A DNA stretch of 48,577 bases, from assembly GCA_028287035.1 (NCBI GenBank), contig JAQBQL010000167.1, forward strand, positions 1 through 48,577, written 5' to 3'. A program made the position numbers and the translations under genes. Under the pieces are notes generated by a model that saw nothing but the letters and a program-made list of their open reading frames with translations, did not search any database and was not told the DNA's origin. How positions within the stretch are numbered: position 1 is the stretch's first letter; each line of letters starts with the position of its first letter. Shown piece after piece: positions 31,499 through 40,790 of this stretch. The DNA comes from Labilithrix sp. (lineage in GTDB: Bacteria; Myxococcota; Polyangia; Polyangiales; Polyangiaceae).

Positions 31499-31694
31499 CG
31501 CGTGTGGTCCGGTCTCCGGACTCCCGGGTCATCCTCCTCCGAGCCTTCCCAGGTCGGGCCTTCCAGCCGTGTCCCAGTGGCATTTCTCGGATTCGTCGCC
31601 GGTTACCGTGGCGGGCGCCGTGCCGGTGTTCCACCGGCTTCCCGTGTGACCGCGGCACCTCGGGCGGAGGCGACGCGGTCATCGACCACACGCG
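31499..31694 (-). ncRNA. Cobalamin riboswitch
   Basis: 196 nt within the 361-nt region 31437-31797. A perfect 11-bp P1 stem is formed by CGCGTGTGGTC (5' arm, 31684-31694) and GACCACACGCG (3' arm, 31499-31509). In 5' to 3' order on the minus strand come GGGAAGCCGGTG (31632-31643), CCCGCCAC (31608-31615), GCCACTGG (31574-31581), CTGGGAAGGC and the B12 box AGTCCGGAGACCGGACC (31506-31522). These are the conserved blocks of the adenosylcobalamin aptamer (RF00174) in the right order and spacing. Confidence 0.92.
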
Positions 31695-31741
31695 TATGAC
31701 GAAAGCGCCGCGACGACGTCGCGATGCCCGTCACGACCGAG

Positions 31742-31771
31742 CATCTACCCGAGCTTTGCGCCACGCGTCAA
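31742..31771 (-). promoter_or_regulatory. Promoter of the riboswitch leader
   Basis: TTGACG (31766-31771), an 18-nt spacer and TAGATG (31742-31747). Transcription would begin near 31735, about 40 nt before the aptamer, giving a 300-nt leader. It overlaps the divergent promoter region of the HTH gene. Confidence 0.45.
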
Positions 31772-31783
31772 CCGGCGTGCGGC

Positions 31784-31789
31784 TATGCT
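31784..31789 (+). promoter_or_regulatory. -10-like hexamer TATGCT, leaderless layout
   Basis: TATGCT lies 8 nt before the ATG at 31798 of the HTH gene, back to back with the riboswitch promoter. Confidence 0.45.
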
Positions 31790-31797
31790 GGCGCGCG

Positions 31798-32355
31798 ATG
31801 GCGCTGCTTCGCCCCTCGGAGCTCGCCCGGATCTGGGAGCTGCACCCGAAGACGGTCTACCTCTGGATCCGCGAGGGGAAGCTCCCCGCCATCAAGACGC
31901 CCGGGGCGCAGTACCGCGTGCGCAGCGACGACGCGCGCGCCTACTGCGAGAAGAACGGCCTGCCGATGCCGCGCGCGATCGCGAGCCCGGCCGGAGCCGT
32001 GGCGCTGCTCGGCAAGGCCACCGCCTCGTCGCGGGCGCTGGTGAAGGCGTGCAAGGCGCGCGGCACCGCCGTCGTCACGTGGTCGTCCGCGCTCGAGGGG
32101 CTCCTCGCGATCGCGGTCGACCCGCCCGACGTCGTGGCGATGGACGCGGAGCATGCGGAGGTGAAGGTCGCCGACGTGGTGCGCGCGCTCCGCAAGACCC
32201 AGCGGACCACGAACGTGCCCGTCATCGTCTACGACGCGCCGCCTCGATCGGGGACGCTCGCCAAGCTCGGGTCGGTGTCGGTGGTGCCGCGAGGCAAGAC
32301 GGAGGACGCGGTCCGCGTGCTCGTCGATCTCCTCGAGACGGCGGCGATGGGCTAG
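31798..32355 (+). CDS. Excisionase/MerR-type HTH fused to a receiver-like domain
   Basis: 185 residues. Residues 3-52 are an excisionase-type helix-turn-helix: L-R-P-S-E-L-A-R-I, H-P-K-T-V-Y-L-W-I-R-E-G-K-L-P-A-I-K-T-P and Y-R-V-R-S-D-D-A-R-A-Y. Residues about 66-183 follow the pattern of a response-regulator receiver: P-P-D-V-V-A-M-D with D116 at the phosphoacceptor place, V-V-R-A-L-R-K-T, P-V-I-V-Y-D and V-V-P-R-G-K with K167. The first acidic pair is missing (A-V-A-L-L-G-K instead of V-D-D), so normal Mg-dependent phosphorylation is doubtful. It is likely a DNA-binding regulator. Its stop overlaps the end of coaBC on the other strand by 4 nt. It is divergent from the riboswitch-controlled lipoprotein. 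Confidence 0.8.
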   Translation: MALLRPSELARIWELHPKTVYLWIREGKLPAIKTPGAQYRVRSDDARAYCEKNGLPMPRAIASPAGAVALLGKATASSRALVKACKARGTAVVTWSSALEGLLAIAVDPPDVVAMDAEHAEVKVADVVRALRKTQRTTNVPVIVYDAPPRSGTLAKLGSVSVVPRGKTEDAVRVLVDLLETAAMG

Positions 32356-33614
32356 CGGGCGGGCGGCGCTTCGCCTCGCGCCAGCTCGGCGACGAGCGCA
32401 TCGAGCACGTGGTCGGCGACGGCTTCCTTCGGCCCCGTCATGAACGGGGCGGCGCCCCGCTCCGAGACGATGGCGACGCGGTTGTCCTCCCGGCCGAGCG
32501 ACTCGTGCGCCGCGTTGGCGACCACGAGATCGACCTTCTTGGACGCGCGCTTGCCTCTGGCATACGCGAGCACCGTGGCGTCGTCGCCGGTCTCGAGCGC
32601 GAAGCCGACGAGGACCGGCGAGCGCCCGGCGCGCCGCGCTCCGAGGCCGGCCAGCACGTCCGGGTTGCGGGCGAGCGCGAGGGACGGAGCGTCGCTGCCC
32701 GCGCCCTTCTTGATCTTGGAGGTGCTCGCCGCGGCGGCCCGGAAGTCGGCGACCGCGGCCGCCATCACGAGCGCGTCGGCGCCGTGGAGATCGGGGCCGA
32801 GGACCTCGTCGAGCGCGGCGGCGAGCTCGGCCGCGCTCTCCACGTCGATGCGCCGCGCGATGCCGGCGGGCGTTCCGAGGGCCACCGGGCCGCTCACCAG
32901 CGTGACCGAGGCGCCGCGCGCCGCCGCCCGCGCCGCGATGGCAAAGCCCATCTTTCCGCTCGAGCGGTTCCCGAGGAAGCGGACCGGATCGATCGCCTCG
33001 TACGTCGGTCCCGCGGTCACGACGACCCGACGCCCCGCGAGATCGCCGCGCGTACCCGACGTGGGGCCGCCGAGCGCGCGCGCGATCGCGGCCACGATCT
33101 CGACGGGCTCCTGCATCCGGCCGATGCCGCTCTCCCCCGAAGCCACCGGCCCGCTCACCGGTCCCACGAGCGTCACGCGGCCGTGGCGCGCCAGCGTCGC
33201 GACGCTCTCCTGCGTTGCCGGGTGCGTCCACATCCGCGGGTGCATCGCGGGCGCGGCGAGCACCGGGCCGCGCGCGCACAGCACGGTCGCCGTGAGCAGG
33301 TCGTCGGCGCGCCCGTGGGCGAGCCGGGAGAGCACGTCGGCGGTCGCGGGCACGATGACGATGAGGTCGGCGCGCGCGGCGATCGACACGTGCATCTCGC
33401 CCGGGAAGGCCGGATCCCACATGTCCGTCGCGACGGGCTCGCCGGTGATGCCGGCGAGCGTGACGGCGCCCACGAACCGCTGGGCGGACGTGGTCATCAG
33501 CGGGAGCACGACGGCCCCCGCCTTGATGCAGAGACGCGCGACCTCCACCGCCTTGTACGCGGCGATGCTGCCGGTGACGGCGAGCGCGATCGTCTTTCCA
33601 GCGAGCGCGGTCAT
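32352..33614 (-). CDS. coaBC: Bifunctional phosphopantothenoylcysteine decarboxylase / phosphopantothenate-cysteine ligase
   Basis: 420 residues, both steps of CoA synthesis from 4'-phosphopantothenate to 4'-phosphopantetheine. The CoaC flavodomain (about 1-185) has V-T-G-S-I-A-A-Y-K, the catalytic His in M-H-V-S-I-A-A-R-A-D, P-A-T-A-D and A-P-A-M-H-P-R-M-W. The linker loop reads V-A-S-G-E-S-G-I-G-R-M. Compared with E. coli, the Asn of P-x-M-N-x-x-M is His and the flap Cys is Ser. The CoaB half shows V-T-A-G-P-T-Y-E, N-R-S-S-G-K-M-G-F-A, A-A-V-A-D-F and K-I-K-K, all typical. It starts 4 nt after the stop of the upstream low-complexity gene, so they form an operon. Confidence 0.95.
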   Translation of the reverse strand: MTALAGKTIALAVTGSIAAYKAVEVARLCIKAGAVVLPLMTTSAQRFVGAVTLAGITGEPVATDMWDPAFPGEMHVSIAARADLIVIVPATADVLSRLAHGRADDLLTATVLCARGPVLAAPAMHPRMWTHPATQESVATLARHGRVTLVGPVSGPVASGESGIGRMQEPVEIVAAIARALGGPTSGTRGDLAGRRVVVTAGPTYEAIDPVRFLGNRSSGKMGFAIAARAAARGASVTLVSGPVALGTPAGIARRIDVESAAELAAALDEVLGPDLHGADALVMAAAVADFRAAAASTSKIKKGAGSDAPSLALARNPDVLAGLGARRAGRSPVLVGFALETGDDATVLAYARGKRASKKVDLVVANAAHESLGREDNRVAIVSERGAAPFMTGPKEAVADHVLDALVAELARGEAPPAR

Positions 33615-33618
33615 CCGC

Positions 33619-34899
33619 TCACTCGAACGCGATGACGCCCATCTCTTCGAGCTTGCGGATCAGGTCGAGCGCTTCGAGGGGGGGCATGGCGCATACGTCG
33701 AGGATCTCCTCGAGCGTCTGCATACCGTCGACGTGCGCCAGGAGGAAGCCTGCCCGGTGATCGATCGGAAGGCGGGCCACCTCGCCGAGCGACTTCAGCA
33801 TCGTGGGAATGCTGTGGCGCTCGGTCAGCGACAGCGGCGGTGACGCCACGTCGCCCTGGGGCTCGCGGTTCATCGAAGGAGGCGCCAGGGGCGGCACCGC
33901 GAAGCGCGGCTCGCGCGCGGCGCTGGCGAGGAACGCGGCGCCGTGGTCGTGATGGTCACGGTGCGAGGCGGCCGGTCGCTCGACGAGCCCCGCATCCGTT
34001 TCCACGAGGACCTCGACCGAGAGCCCGGCGGAGGAGAGGCCGTCGTCGTCGAGCGGGATGAGCCCCCCGAAGGGGTCGCCCGCGAAGCTCGACTCCGGAT
34101 CGTGGACGCCGCGCACGTCGCCGGCGACCGGCAGCACCGCGCTCACCTCGCCGTTCGCCGGCGGGTGCAGGCTGTCGCTGATGTCCGCCGCGAGCGCGAG
34201 AGCGCCTTCGGCATCGCCCTGCGCGTAGAGCTCACGCATCGCGGCGACGCGGCGGTCGCGCGAGGCCACGCCGGAGCCGCCGCTTCCTCCGCCGCTGCGT
34301 GACGGCGCCGAGGGCCGGGACGGACCGGTGGGGCGCGAGGGGTAGGAAGGGCGCGACGGGATCGACGGATGCGACGGCGGCTCCTCGTCGGGCTCTGCCC
34401 CGGGGCTCACCATCGACTGGTAGGCCATCAGCTGCTCGTCGACGTTGCTCCACGCGCGGGTTCGCGGCTCGTCGTGCGAGGCGTGCGGGACCGGCGTCGG
34501 GCGCGCATCCGCCGCGAGCTCGCCGTTGCCGTGCGAGTTGCCGTGCGAGTCGCCGCGCGCGTCGCCGGCGTGATCGTCGGCGGACTCGAGCAGATCGGCG
34601 AGCGCTGCGCCACCGACGATGCGCGTCGTCTCAGAGGCCGCCGCCATGTTGCGCCGCGTGGTGGGCGCGCCGGTCTCGCTCGCGAGGCGCTCGAGGACGC
34701 GCGGGCTCACCTGGGGCGTGAGCTTCGGGGCGTGCCGCGCGGGCCGCGGAGGAGGCATCGGCGGCGGCAGCACGCTGCGCGCGTGCTGCGGGACGACCCG
34801 CGACGGTGGGGTGTCACGCCCGGACGCGCCCACCTCGAGCCCAGCATCGAGCTCGAGGTCGACCTGACCGAATCCAGGTAGGGCGCGGGAATCTCCCAT
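33619..34899 (-). CDS. Low-complexity protein with C-terminal helical domain
   Basis: 426 residues from ATG 34899, with AAGAAGAG upstream. Most of it is predicted disordered: Pro-rich near 40-60, a G-D-S-H-G-N-S-H-G-N-G repeat near 125, P-S-x-P-S-R-P repeats near 180-205, and Gly/Ser-rich. A short helical part near 225 (M-R-E-L-Y-A-Q-G-D-A-E-G-A-L-A-L-A) resembles a single TPR. The last 60 residues (D-H-R-A-G-F-L-L-A-H-V-D-G, then L-E-E-I-L-D-V-C-A-M, then R-K-L-E-E-M-G-V-I) match a C-terminal domain that recurs in myxobacterial regulatory proteins. Function unknown. It is directly upstream of coaBC. Confidence 0.7.
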   Translation of the reverse strand: MGDSRALPGFGQVDLELDAGLEVGASGRDTPPSRVVPQHARSVLPPPMPPPRPARHAPKLTPQVSPRVLERLASETGAPTTRRNMAAASETTRIVGGAALADLLESADDHAGDARGDSHGNSHGNGELAADARPTPVPHASHDEPRTRAWSNVDEQLMAYQSMVSPGAEPDEEPPSHPSIPSRPSYPSRPTGPSRPSAPSRSGGGSGGSGVASRDRRVAAMRELYAQGDAEGALALAADISDSLHPPANGEVSAVLPVAGDVRGVHDPESSFAGDPFGGLIPLDDDGLSSAGLSVEVLVETDAGLVERPAASHRDHHDHGAAFLASAAREPRFAVPPLAPPSMNREPQGDVASPPLSLTERHSIPTMLKSLGEVARLPIDHRAGFLLAHVDGMQTLEEILDVCAMPPLEALDLIRKLEEMGVIAFE

Positions 34900-35136
34900 C
34901 GTCTCTTCTTTTTCGTAGCAGAAGACGCAGGCACGAGGGAGGCCTCGACGCTTGCCAGGCGAGCATTGCGCGCGGCGCGAAACCTCGTCGCGGCGAGCAT
35001 GACCGACAGCAGCTACGCGTGTGCGCGCCCGAGCGGCGTCCACACCCGGCCGCGCTCGGAAATGGAGGCCGCGCGGAGGGGCCGGAGCGGTCTCGTTTGC
35101 ACGCCGCTCGGTCGCCGTGGTACCCGCAGGGCCTCC
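34900..35136. other. Divergent intergenic region, 237 nt
   Basis: Lies between the low-complexity gene (-) and ychF (+). I see no gene, tRNA or terminator. An open frame from 34966 into ychF has no homology before 35137 and is not counted. Confidence 0.5.
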
Positions 35137-36243
<1,107 letters not shown>

Positions 36244-36248
36244 CTTGT

Positions 36249-36265
36249 GGGGCCCTGCGGGCCCC
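36249..36265 (+). terminator. Hairpin after ychF, no T-run
   Basis: GGGGCCC-TGC-GGGCCCC, 7 bp with a 3-nt loop, 5 nt after the stop codon. It is followed by CTCATCG rather than a T-tract, so its terminator role is uncertain. Confidence 0.45.
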
Positions 36266-36331
36266 CTCATCGCGGCGCTTCGCTGCGCTTCGCTCTGCGA
36301 TGAGCCTCCCCCGCGTCGCCTGCGGCGATGC

Positions 36332-36352
36332 CCGCGCGAAGCGCGCGGTTCT
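36332..36352 (+). terminator. Second hairpin with short T-rich tail
   Basis: CCGCGCG-AAG-CGCGCGG followed by TTCT, in the 215-nt convergent region. A further CATCGC...GCGATG stem spans 36268-36302. Confidence 0.4.
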
Positions 36353-36390
36353 ACGGCACGGCGCGCGGCAGCGTCTCGGCAAGACCTGCC

Positions 36391-36441
36391 GCGCGGGGCG
36401 ACAGGGCTTGCGAGATGCGCGGGGCGACAGGGCTTGCGAGA
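36391..36441. repeat. Two-copy tandem repeat, 26-bp period
   Basis: Bases 36391-36415 and 36417-36441 are identical 25-mers, each containing GGGGCGACAGGGCTTGCGAG, separated by one base. They lie just downstream of the TM2 gene end. Confidence 0.75.
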
Positions 36442-36458
36442 AGCGAGACGCGCGAACT

Positions 36459-37715
36459 CTAGGACTTCTGGAGGGGGCGGCCCTGGGCGTCGGTGTACTT
36501 GCCGGTCGCGATCAGGAAGAGGTCAATCGCCCACCAGACGCCGCAGCCGCCGCCCGTCAGGAGCTGGATCGCGCCGAACAGGTAGTGGCCCGAGTAGAAC
36601 CGGTGCGCGCCGAAGTAGCCGCCGAAGATGCAGAGCAGCAGCGTGATCATGATCTGCCGCGGAGGACCGGCAGCCGCGTTGAGGCCGCCGAACCCGCCCG
36701 GCCCCATCATCGGTCCGGCGCCGGGGAACGGCTGTCCGTAGCCCGGAGGCTGCTGACCGTAGCCGCCGGGCGCCTGACCGTAGCCCTGCGGGGCTCCGCC
36801 CATCTGCGCGCCGTAATCCTGGGGAGGCGGACCGCCCGGCATCCCGCCGGGAGGCGCGCCGTACCCGCCGCCGAGCGGCCCGCCCGGAGGCGCGCCATAC
36901 CCGCCGCCCGGGTTGCCCATGTTGCCCTGAGGTGACGCATACGGATCACCACCACCCATGTTGAGCGGCGGGGACGCATACGGGTCCGCCGGAGGCGCCC
37001 CGTACCCGCCCGCATTCGGCGGCGCGGCGTACGGATCGTTGGGCGGCGGACCGAACCCGCCTCCACCGAGGCCGGCCTGAGGACCATGCGCGGCCTGAGG
37101 AGGCGCGCCATACGGATCGTTCAGCGCGGCTCCACCGAACGCGCCCGGTCCGCCCGGCGGAATGCCGTACGGATCGCCGGGAAGCGCGCCGTACCCGCCG
37201 CTCGGGCCGCCGACCATGGGAGGCGCTCCATACGCTTCGGCGGGAGGCGGGGCGCCGCCCGGACCGTCGAGCGCCATGGTCCCGGCGAGCGGGTTCGCAT
37301 CTGCCTGCGAGCCGAACGACTGGTGCGGCGGAGGCACCGGCGCCGGTGCGGACGCGAAGTTCGGCGGCGCGACGCCGACGATGGTCCCCTTCAGACGGCT
37401 GCGCGCCTCGGGTCCCGGCGCCGCGCCGGCAGGCGGAGCACCCGCGCCGATCGGCGGCGCCTCGGCCGTGAAGCCCGGCCCCGACGCCGGACCCGACGCG
37501 GGCGGTCCAGCCTGATGCGACGGATGCGCCGGCGCCTGAGGCGACGATGGAAGAGGAGCACCGGGCGGCGCTCCTCCCGGTGCGGGCGCCTGCTGATTCA
37601 TCATCAGCATCGTGCCCTTGAACTTCGGGGCGGCCGCCGCCTTGAGCGCAAAGCCGCACTTGGCGCAGTTCTGCGCCGTCTCCGTATTCTGGTTCCCACA
37701 GTTCGGACAGAACAA
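36459..37715 (-). CDS. Zinc-ribbon / proline-rich / TM2 domain membrane protein
   Basis: 418 residues if started at TTG 37715, just before the zinc ribbon. GGAGG is 4-5 nt upstream; no ATG is close, so the start is uncertain. Residues 3-22 are a zinc ribbon, F-C-P-N-C-G-N-Q then C-A-K-C-G. Then about 300 residues of Gly/Pro/Tyr/Ala-rich sequence carry many Y-G-A-P-P-G and D-P-Y-A-x-P units. Three spaced motifs read K-G-T-M, K-G-T-I and A-G-T-M. The end is a TM2 domain: I-F-G-G-Y-F-G-A-H-R-F-Y-S-G, G-A-I-Q-L-L-T-G-G-G-C-G-V-W-W and I-D-L-F-L-I. Function unknown. Confidence 0.8.
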   Translation of the reverse strand: MFCPNCGNQNTETAQNCAKCGFALKAAAAPKFKGTMLMMNQQAPAPGGAPPGAPLPSSPQAPAHPSHQAGPPASGPASGPGFTAEAPPIGAGAPPAGAAPGPEARSRLKGTIVGVAPPNFASAPAPVPPPHQSFGSQADANPLAGTMALDGPGGAPPPAEAYGAPPMVGGPSGGYGALPGDPYGIPPGGPGAFGGAALNDPYGAPPQAAHGPQAGLGGGGFGPPPNDPYAAPPNAGGYGAPPADPYASPPLNMGGGDPYASPQGNMGNPGGGYGAPPGGPLGGGYGAPPGGMPGGPPPQDYGAQMGGAPQGYGQAPGGYGQQPPGYGQPFPGAGPMMGPGGFGGLNAAAGPPRQIMITLLLCIFGGYFGAHRFYSGHYLFGAIQLLTGGGCGVWWAIDLFLIATGKYTDAQGRPLQKS

Positions 37716-37831
37716 GATGCCTCCGTGACAGCCGTCAGATCGAGCCGCGGCGGAGCATAACCAAGTTTCTCTCCTCTTTGGGAAGTCGAGAAACGGCCCG
37801 GCTCTCCCCTGCTCCCCTGTTCCGTCCGGCC

Positions 37832-37861
37832 TTGACACCCGCGGCGTTCTCGCAATAGCGT
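37832..37861 (+). promoter_or_regulatory. Sigma70-type promoter of the nuoE operon
   Basis: A perfect TTGACA (37832-37837), an 18-nt spacer and TAGCGT (37856-37861). Transcription would begin near 37868, with a leader of about 68 nt before nuoE. No other strong promoter is evident until the end of the operon. Confidence 0.6.
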
Positions 37862-37935
37862 GCGCGCGCGAAAACCCCGTTTTTCTCGGTGGTTTCTCGC
37901 TCCCTCCCAACCGAGCCTCCGCAGCCGCCGCACCC

Positions 37936-38415
37936 ATGCCCTTCGCACTCACGCCCGAACGCGACAAAGAGCTCGACGAGATCCTCACGCGCTACCCGAC
38001 GCGCATGGCGGCGTGCATCCCCGCGCTCCACCTGTGTCAGGAGCAGCAGGGCTGGATCAACGAGGATGCGATCCTCTGGGTGGCCTTCCGACTCGATCTG
38101 CCGCCGGCTCACGTGAAGGGCGTCGTCACCTTCTACTCGCTGTTCAACCAGCACCCGGTCGGCAAGCACCAGCTCTGGGTGTGCCGCACCCTGCCCTGCG
38201 CCCTCCGCGGCGCCGGCGAGGTGCTCGAGCACTGCGAGAAGCGCCTCGGCATCAAGCCCGGCGAGACCACCCCCGACGGGCGCATCACGCTGCGTACCGC
38301 GGAGTGCCTCGCGAGCTGCGCGACCGCCCCGATGGTGCAGGTCGACAAGGACTATCACGAGAACCTGACCCTCGCGGCAGTGGACGCCCTCCTGGATCGC
38401 CTCCAGAAGGCCTGA
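37936..38415 (+). CDS. nuoE: NADH-quinone oxidoreductase subunit E
   Basis: 159 residues. NuoE carries the N1a-type [2Fe-2S] cluster in the NADH-oxidising arm of complex I. The four ligands are visible as C-R-T-L-P-C and later E-C-L-A-S-C. Other family signs are C-Q-E-Q-Q-G-W-I, V-K-G-V-V-T-F-Y-S-L-F and G-R-I-T-L-R-T-A-E-C. It is first in the operon, with nuoF 20 nt downstream. The TM2-protein gene diverges upstream. Confidence 0.95.
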   Translation: MPFALTPERDKELDEILTRYPTRMAACIPALHLCQEQQGWINEDAILWVAFRLDLPPAHVKGVVTFYSLFNQHPVGKHQLWVCRTLPCALRGAGEVLEHCEKRLGIKPGETTPDGRITLRTAECLASCATAPMVQVDKDYHENLTLAAVDALLDRLQKA

Positions 38416-38435
38416 GCGGAAAGCGGGAAGCGAAG

Positions 38436-39803
<1,368 letters not shown>

Positions 39804-39810
39804 GATCAAC

Positions 39811-40476
39811 ATGAGAATCGAACTCCTCCTCGGACAGGCGTACTTCTGGGTCTGCGCGGCCATCGCGATCACGGGCGCAGTCTTCACGGTCATCGCGAAG
39901 AACCCGGTGCGCGGCGCGATGGGCCTGCTGATGACGATCCTCGCGATCGCCGGCATCTACCTCGCGCTCCACGCCCAGTTCCTCGCGGCGATCCAGCTCA
40001 TCGTCTACGCCGGCGCGATCGTGGTCCTCTTCATCTTCGTCATCATGCTGCTCGGCCCCGACGCGACGCCGCCGCACGACGAGCGCGGGCGGGTGGTCCG
40101 CACCATCGGCGGCGGCCTCTTCGGCGTCGCCGGGCTCGCTGCGATGTCGCTCATCGTCCGCTCCTCGCCGGCCGTCCCCAAGGGCCAGCTCCTCGCCGAC
40201 GCGCCCGCCGACTTCGGCAGCGTCGATGCGTTCGGCCGCATCATCTTCTCGAGCGCGCTCGTCCCGTTCGAGCTGTCGAGCGCGCTGCTGATGGTCGCCA
40301 TCATCGGCGCCGTCGCCATCGCGCGCGGTCACCACAAGTCGGACGACCCGCCCGGGACCACGAGGCTCCCCGGCGAGCTCGAGGGAGCTTCCATCATCGT
40401 GCACCCCACTGCAGCCTCGACCGGCGCGCCCGACCTCGCGCGCGTCTCCGAGCTCGAAGCGGAGAGCCGCTCGTGA
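39811..40476 (+). CDS. nuoJ: NADH-quinone oxidoreductase subunit J
   Basis: 221 residues with five hydrophobic segments; the membrane-arm subunit next to the quinone end. Typical are N-P-V-R-G-A-M-G-L-L, Y-L-A-L-H-A-Q-F-L-A-A-I-Q-L-I-V-Y-A-G-A-I-V-V-L-F-x-F-V-I and an end of S-S-A-L-L-M-V-A-I-I-G-A-V. It has a hydrophilic C-terminal tail of about 45 residues, longer than average. Its TGA overlaps the GTG start of nuoK by 4 nt. Confidence 0.93.
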   Translation: MRIELLLGQAYFWVCAAIAITGAVFTVIAKNPVRGAMGLLMTILAIAGIYLALHAQFLAAIQLIVYAGAIVVLFIFVIMLLGPDATPPHDERGRVVRTIGGGLFGVAGLAAMSLIVRSSPAVPKGQLLADAPADFGSVDAFGRIIFSSALVPFELSSALLMVAIIGAVAIARGHHKSDDPPGTTRLPGELEGASIIVHPTAASTGAPDLARVSELEAESRS

Positions 40477-40778
40477 TCCCCATCGAGTACTACATCGCGC
40501 TCAGCGCGACGCTCTTCACCATCGGCGGCGTCGGCTTCCTCGTCCGCCGCAACATCATCTCCACGCTCATGAGCATCGAGATCATGCTCAACGCCGTGAA
40601 CGTGGCATTCGTCGCGTTCAACCGCGCCCACACCGCGACCCACACCGGCCAGCTCTTCGGGTTCTTCCTGATCGCGGCCGAGGCCGCGGAGGTCGCGGTC
40701 GGGCTCGCCATCGTTCTCTCCCTTTTCCGCGTCCGTCGCACCGTCCGCTCGGACGACGCCGACCTCCTGAAGAACTGA
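40473..40778 (+). CDS. nuoK: NADH-quinone oxidoreductase subunit K
   Basis: 101 residues, three membrane segments, a proton-channel subunit of complex I. The two functional membrane glutamates are kept, in S-I-E-I-M-L-N-A-V-N and in A-A-E-A-A-E-V-A-V-G-L-A. It starts with GTG overlapping the nuoJ stop; nuoL follows after 12 nt. Confidence 0.94.
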   Translation: MIPIEYYIALSATLFTIGGVGFLVRRNIISTLMSIEIMLNAVNVAFVAFNRAHTATHTGQLFGFFLIAAEAAEVAVGLAIVLSLFRVRRTVRSDDADLLKN

Positions 40779-40790
40779 GCGGAATCTCCG

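Noticed and set aside
32352..33614. Missing flap Cys (Ser) and Asn-to-His change in the CoaC half of CoaBC.
   Set aside because: The change is real relative to E. coli, but from memory an A-M-H-x-x-M-W form without that Cys also occurs in actinobacterial CoaBC, so it is likely a known variant rather than a defect.
34966..35136. N-terminal extension of YchF by 57 residues.
   Set aside because: YchF homology begins at the ATG at 35137; the extra residues are Arg/Ser/Ala-rich with no match.
34900..35136. tRNA-like stretch in the divergent gap.
   Set aside because: No cloverleaf arms or T-loop GGTTCGA-type sequence could be placed.
36391..36441. CRISPR-like direct repeat.
   Set aside because: Only two copies with a one-base spacer; no spacers and no cas genes.
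37716..37988. Extension of the TM2 protein to 37988.
   Set aside because: It would cross the nuoE promoter and overlap the nuoE start; the zinc ribbon starts right after the TTG at 37715.
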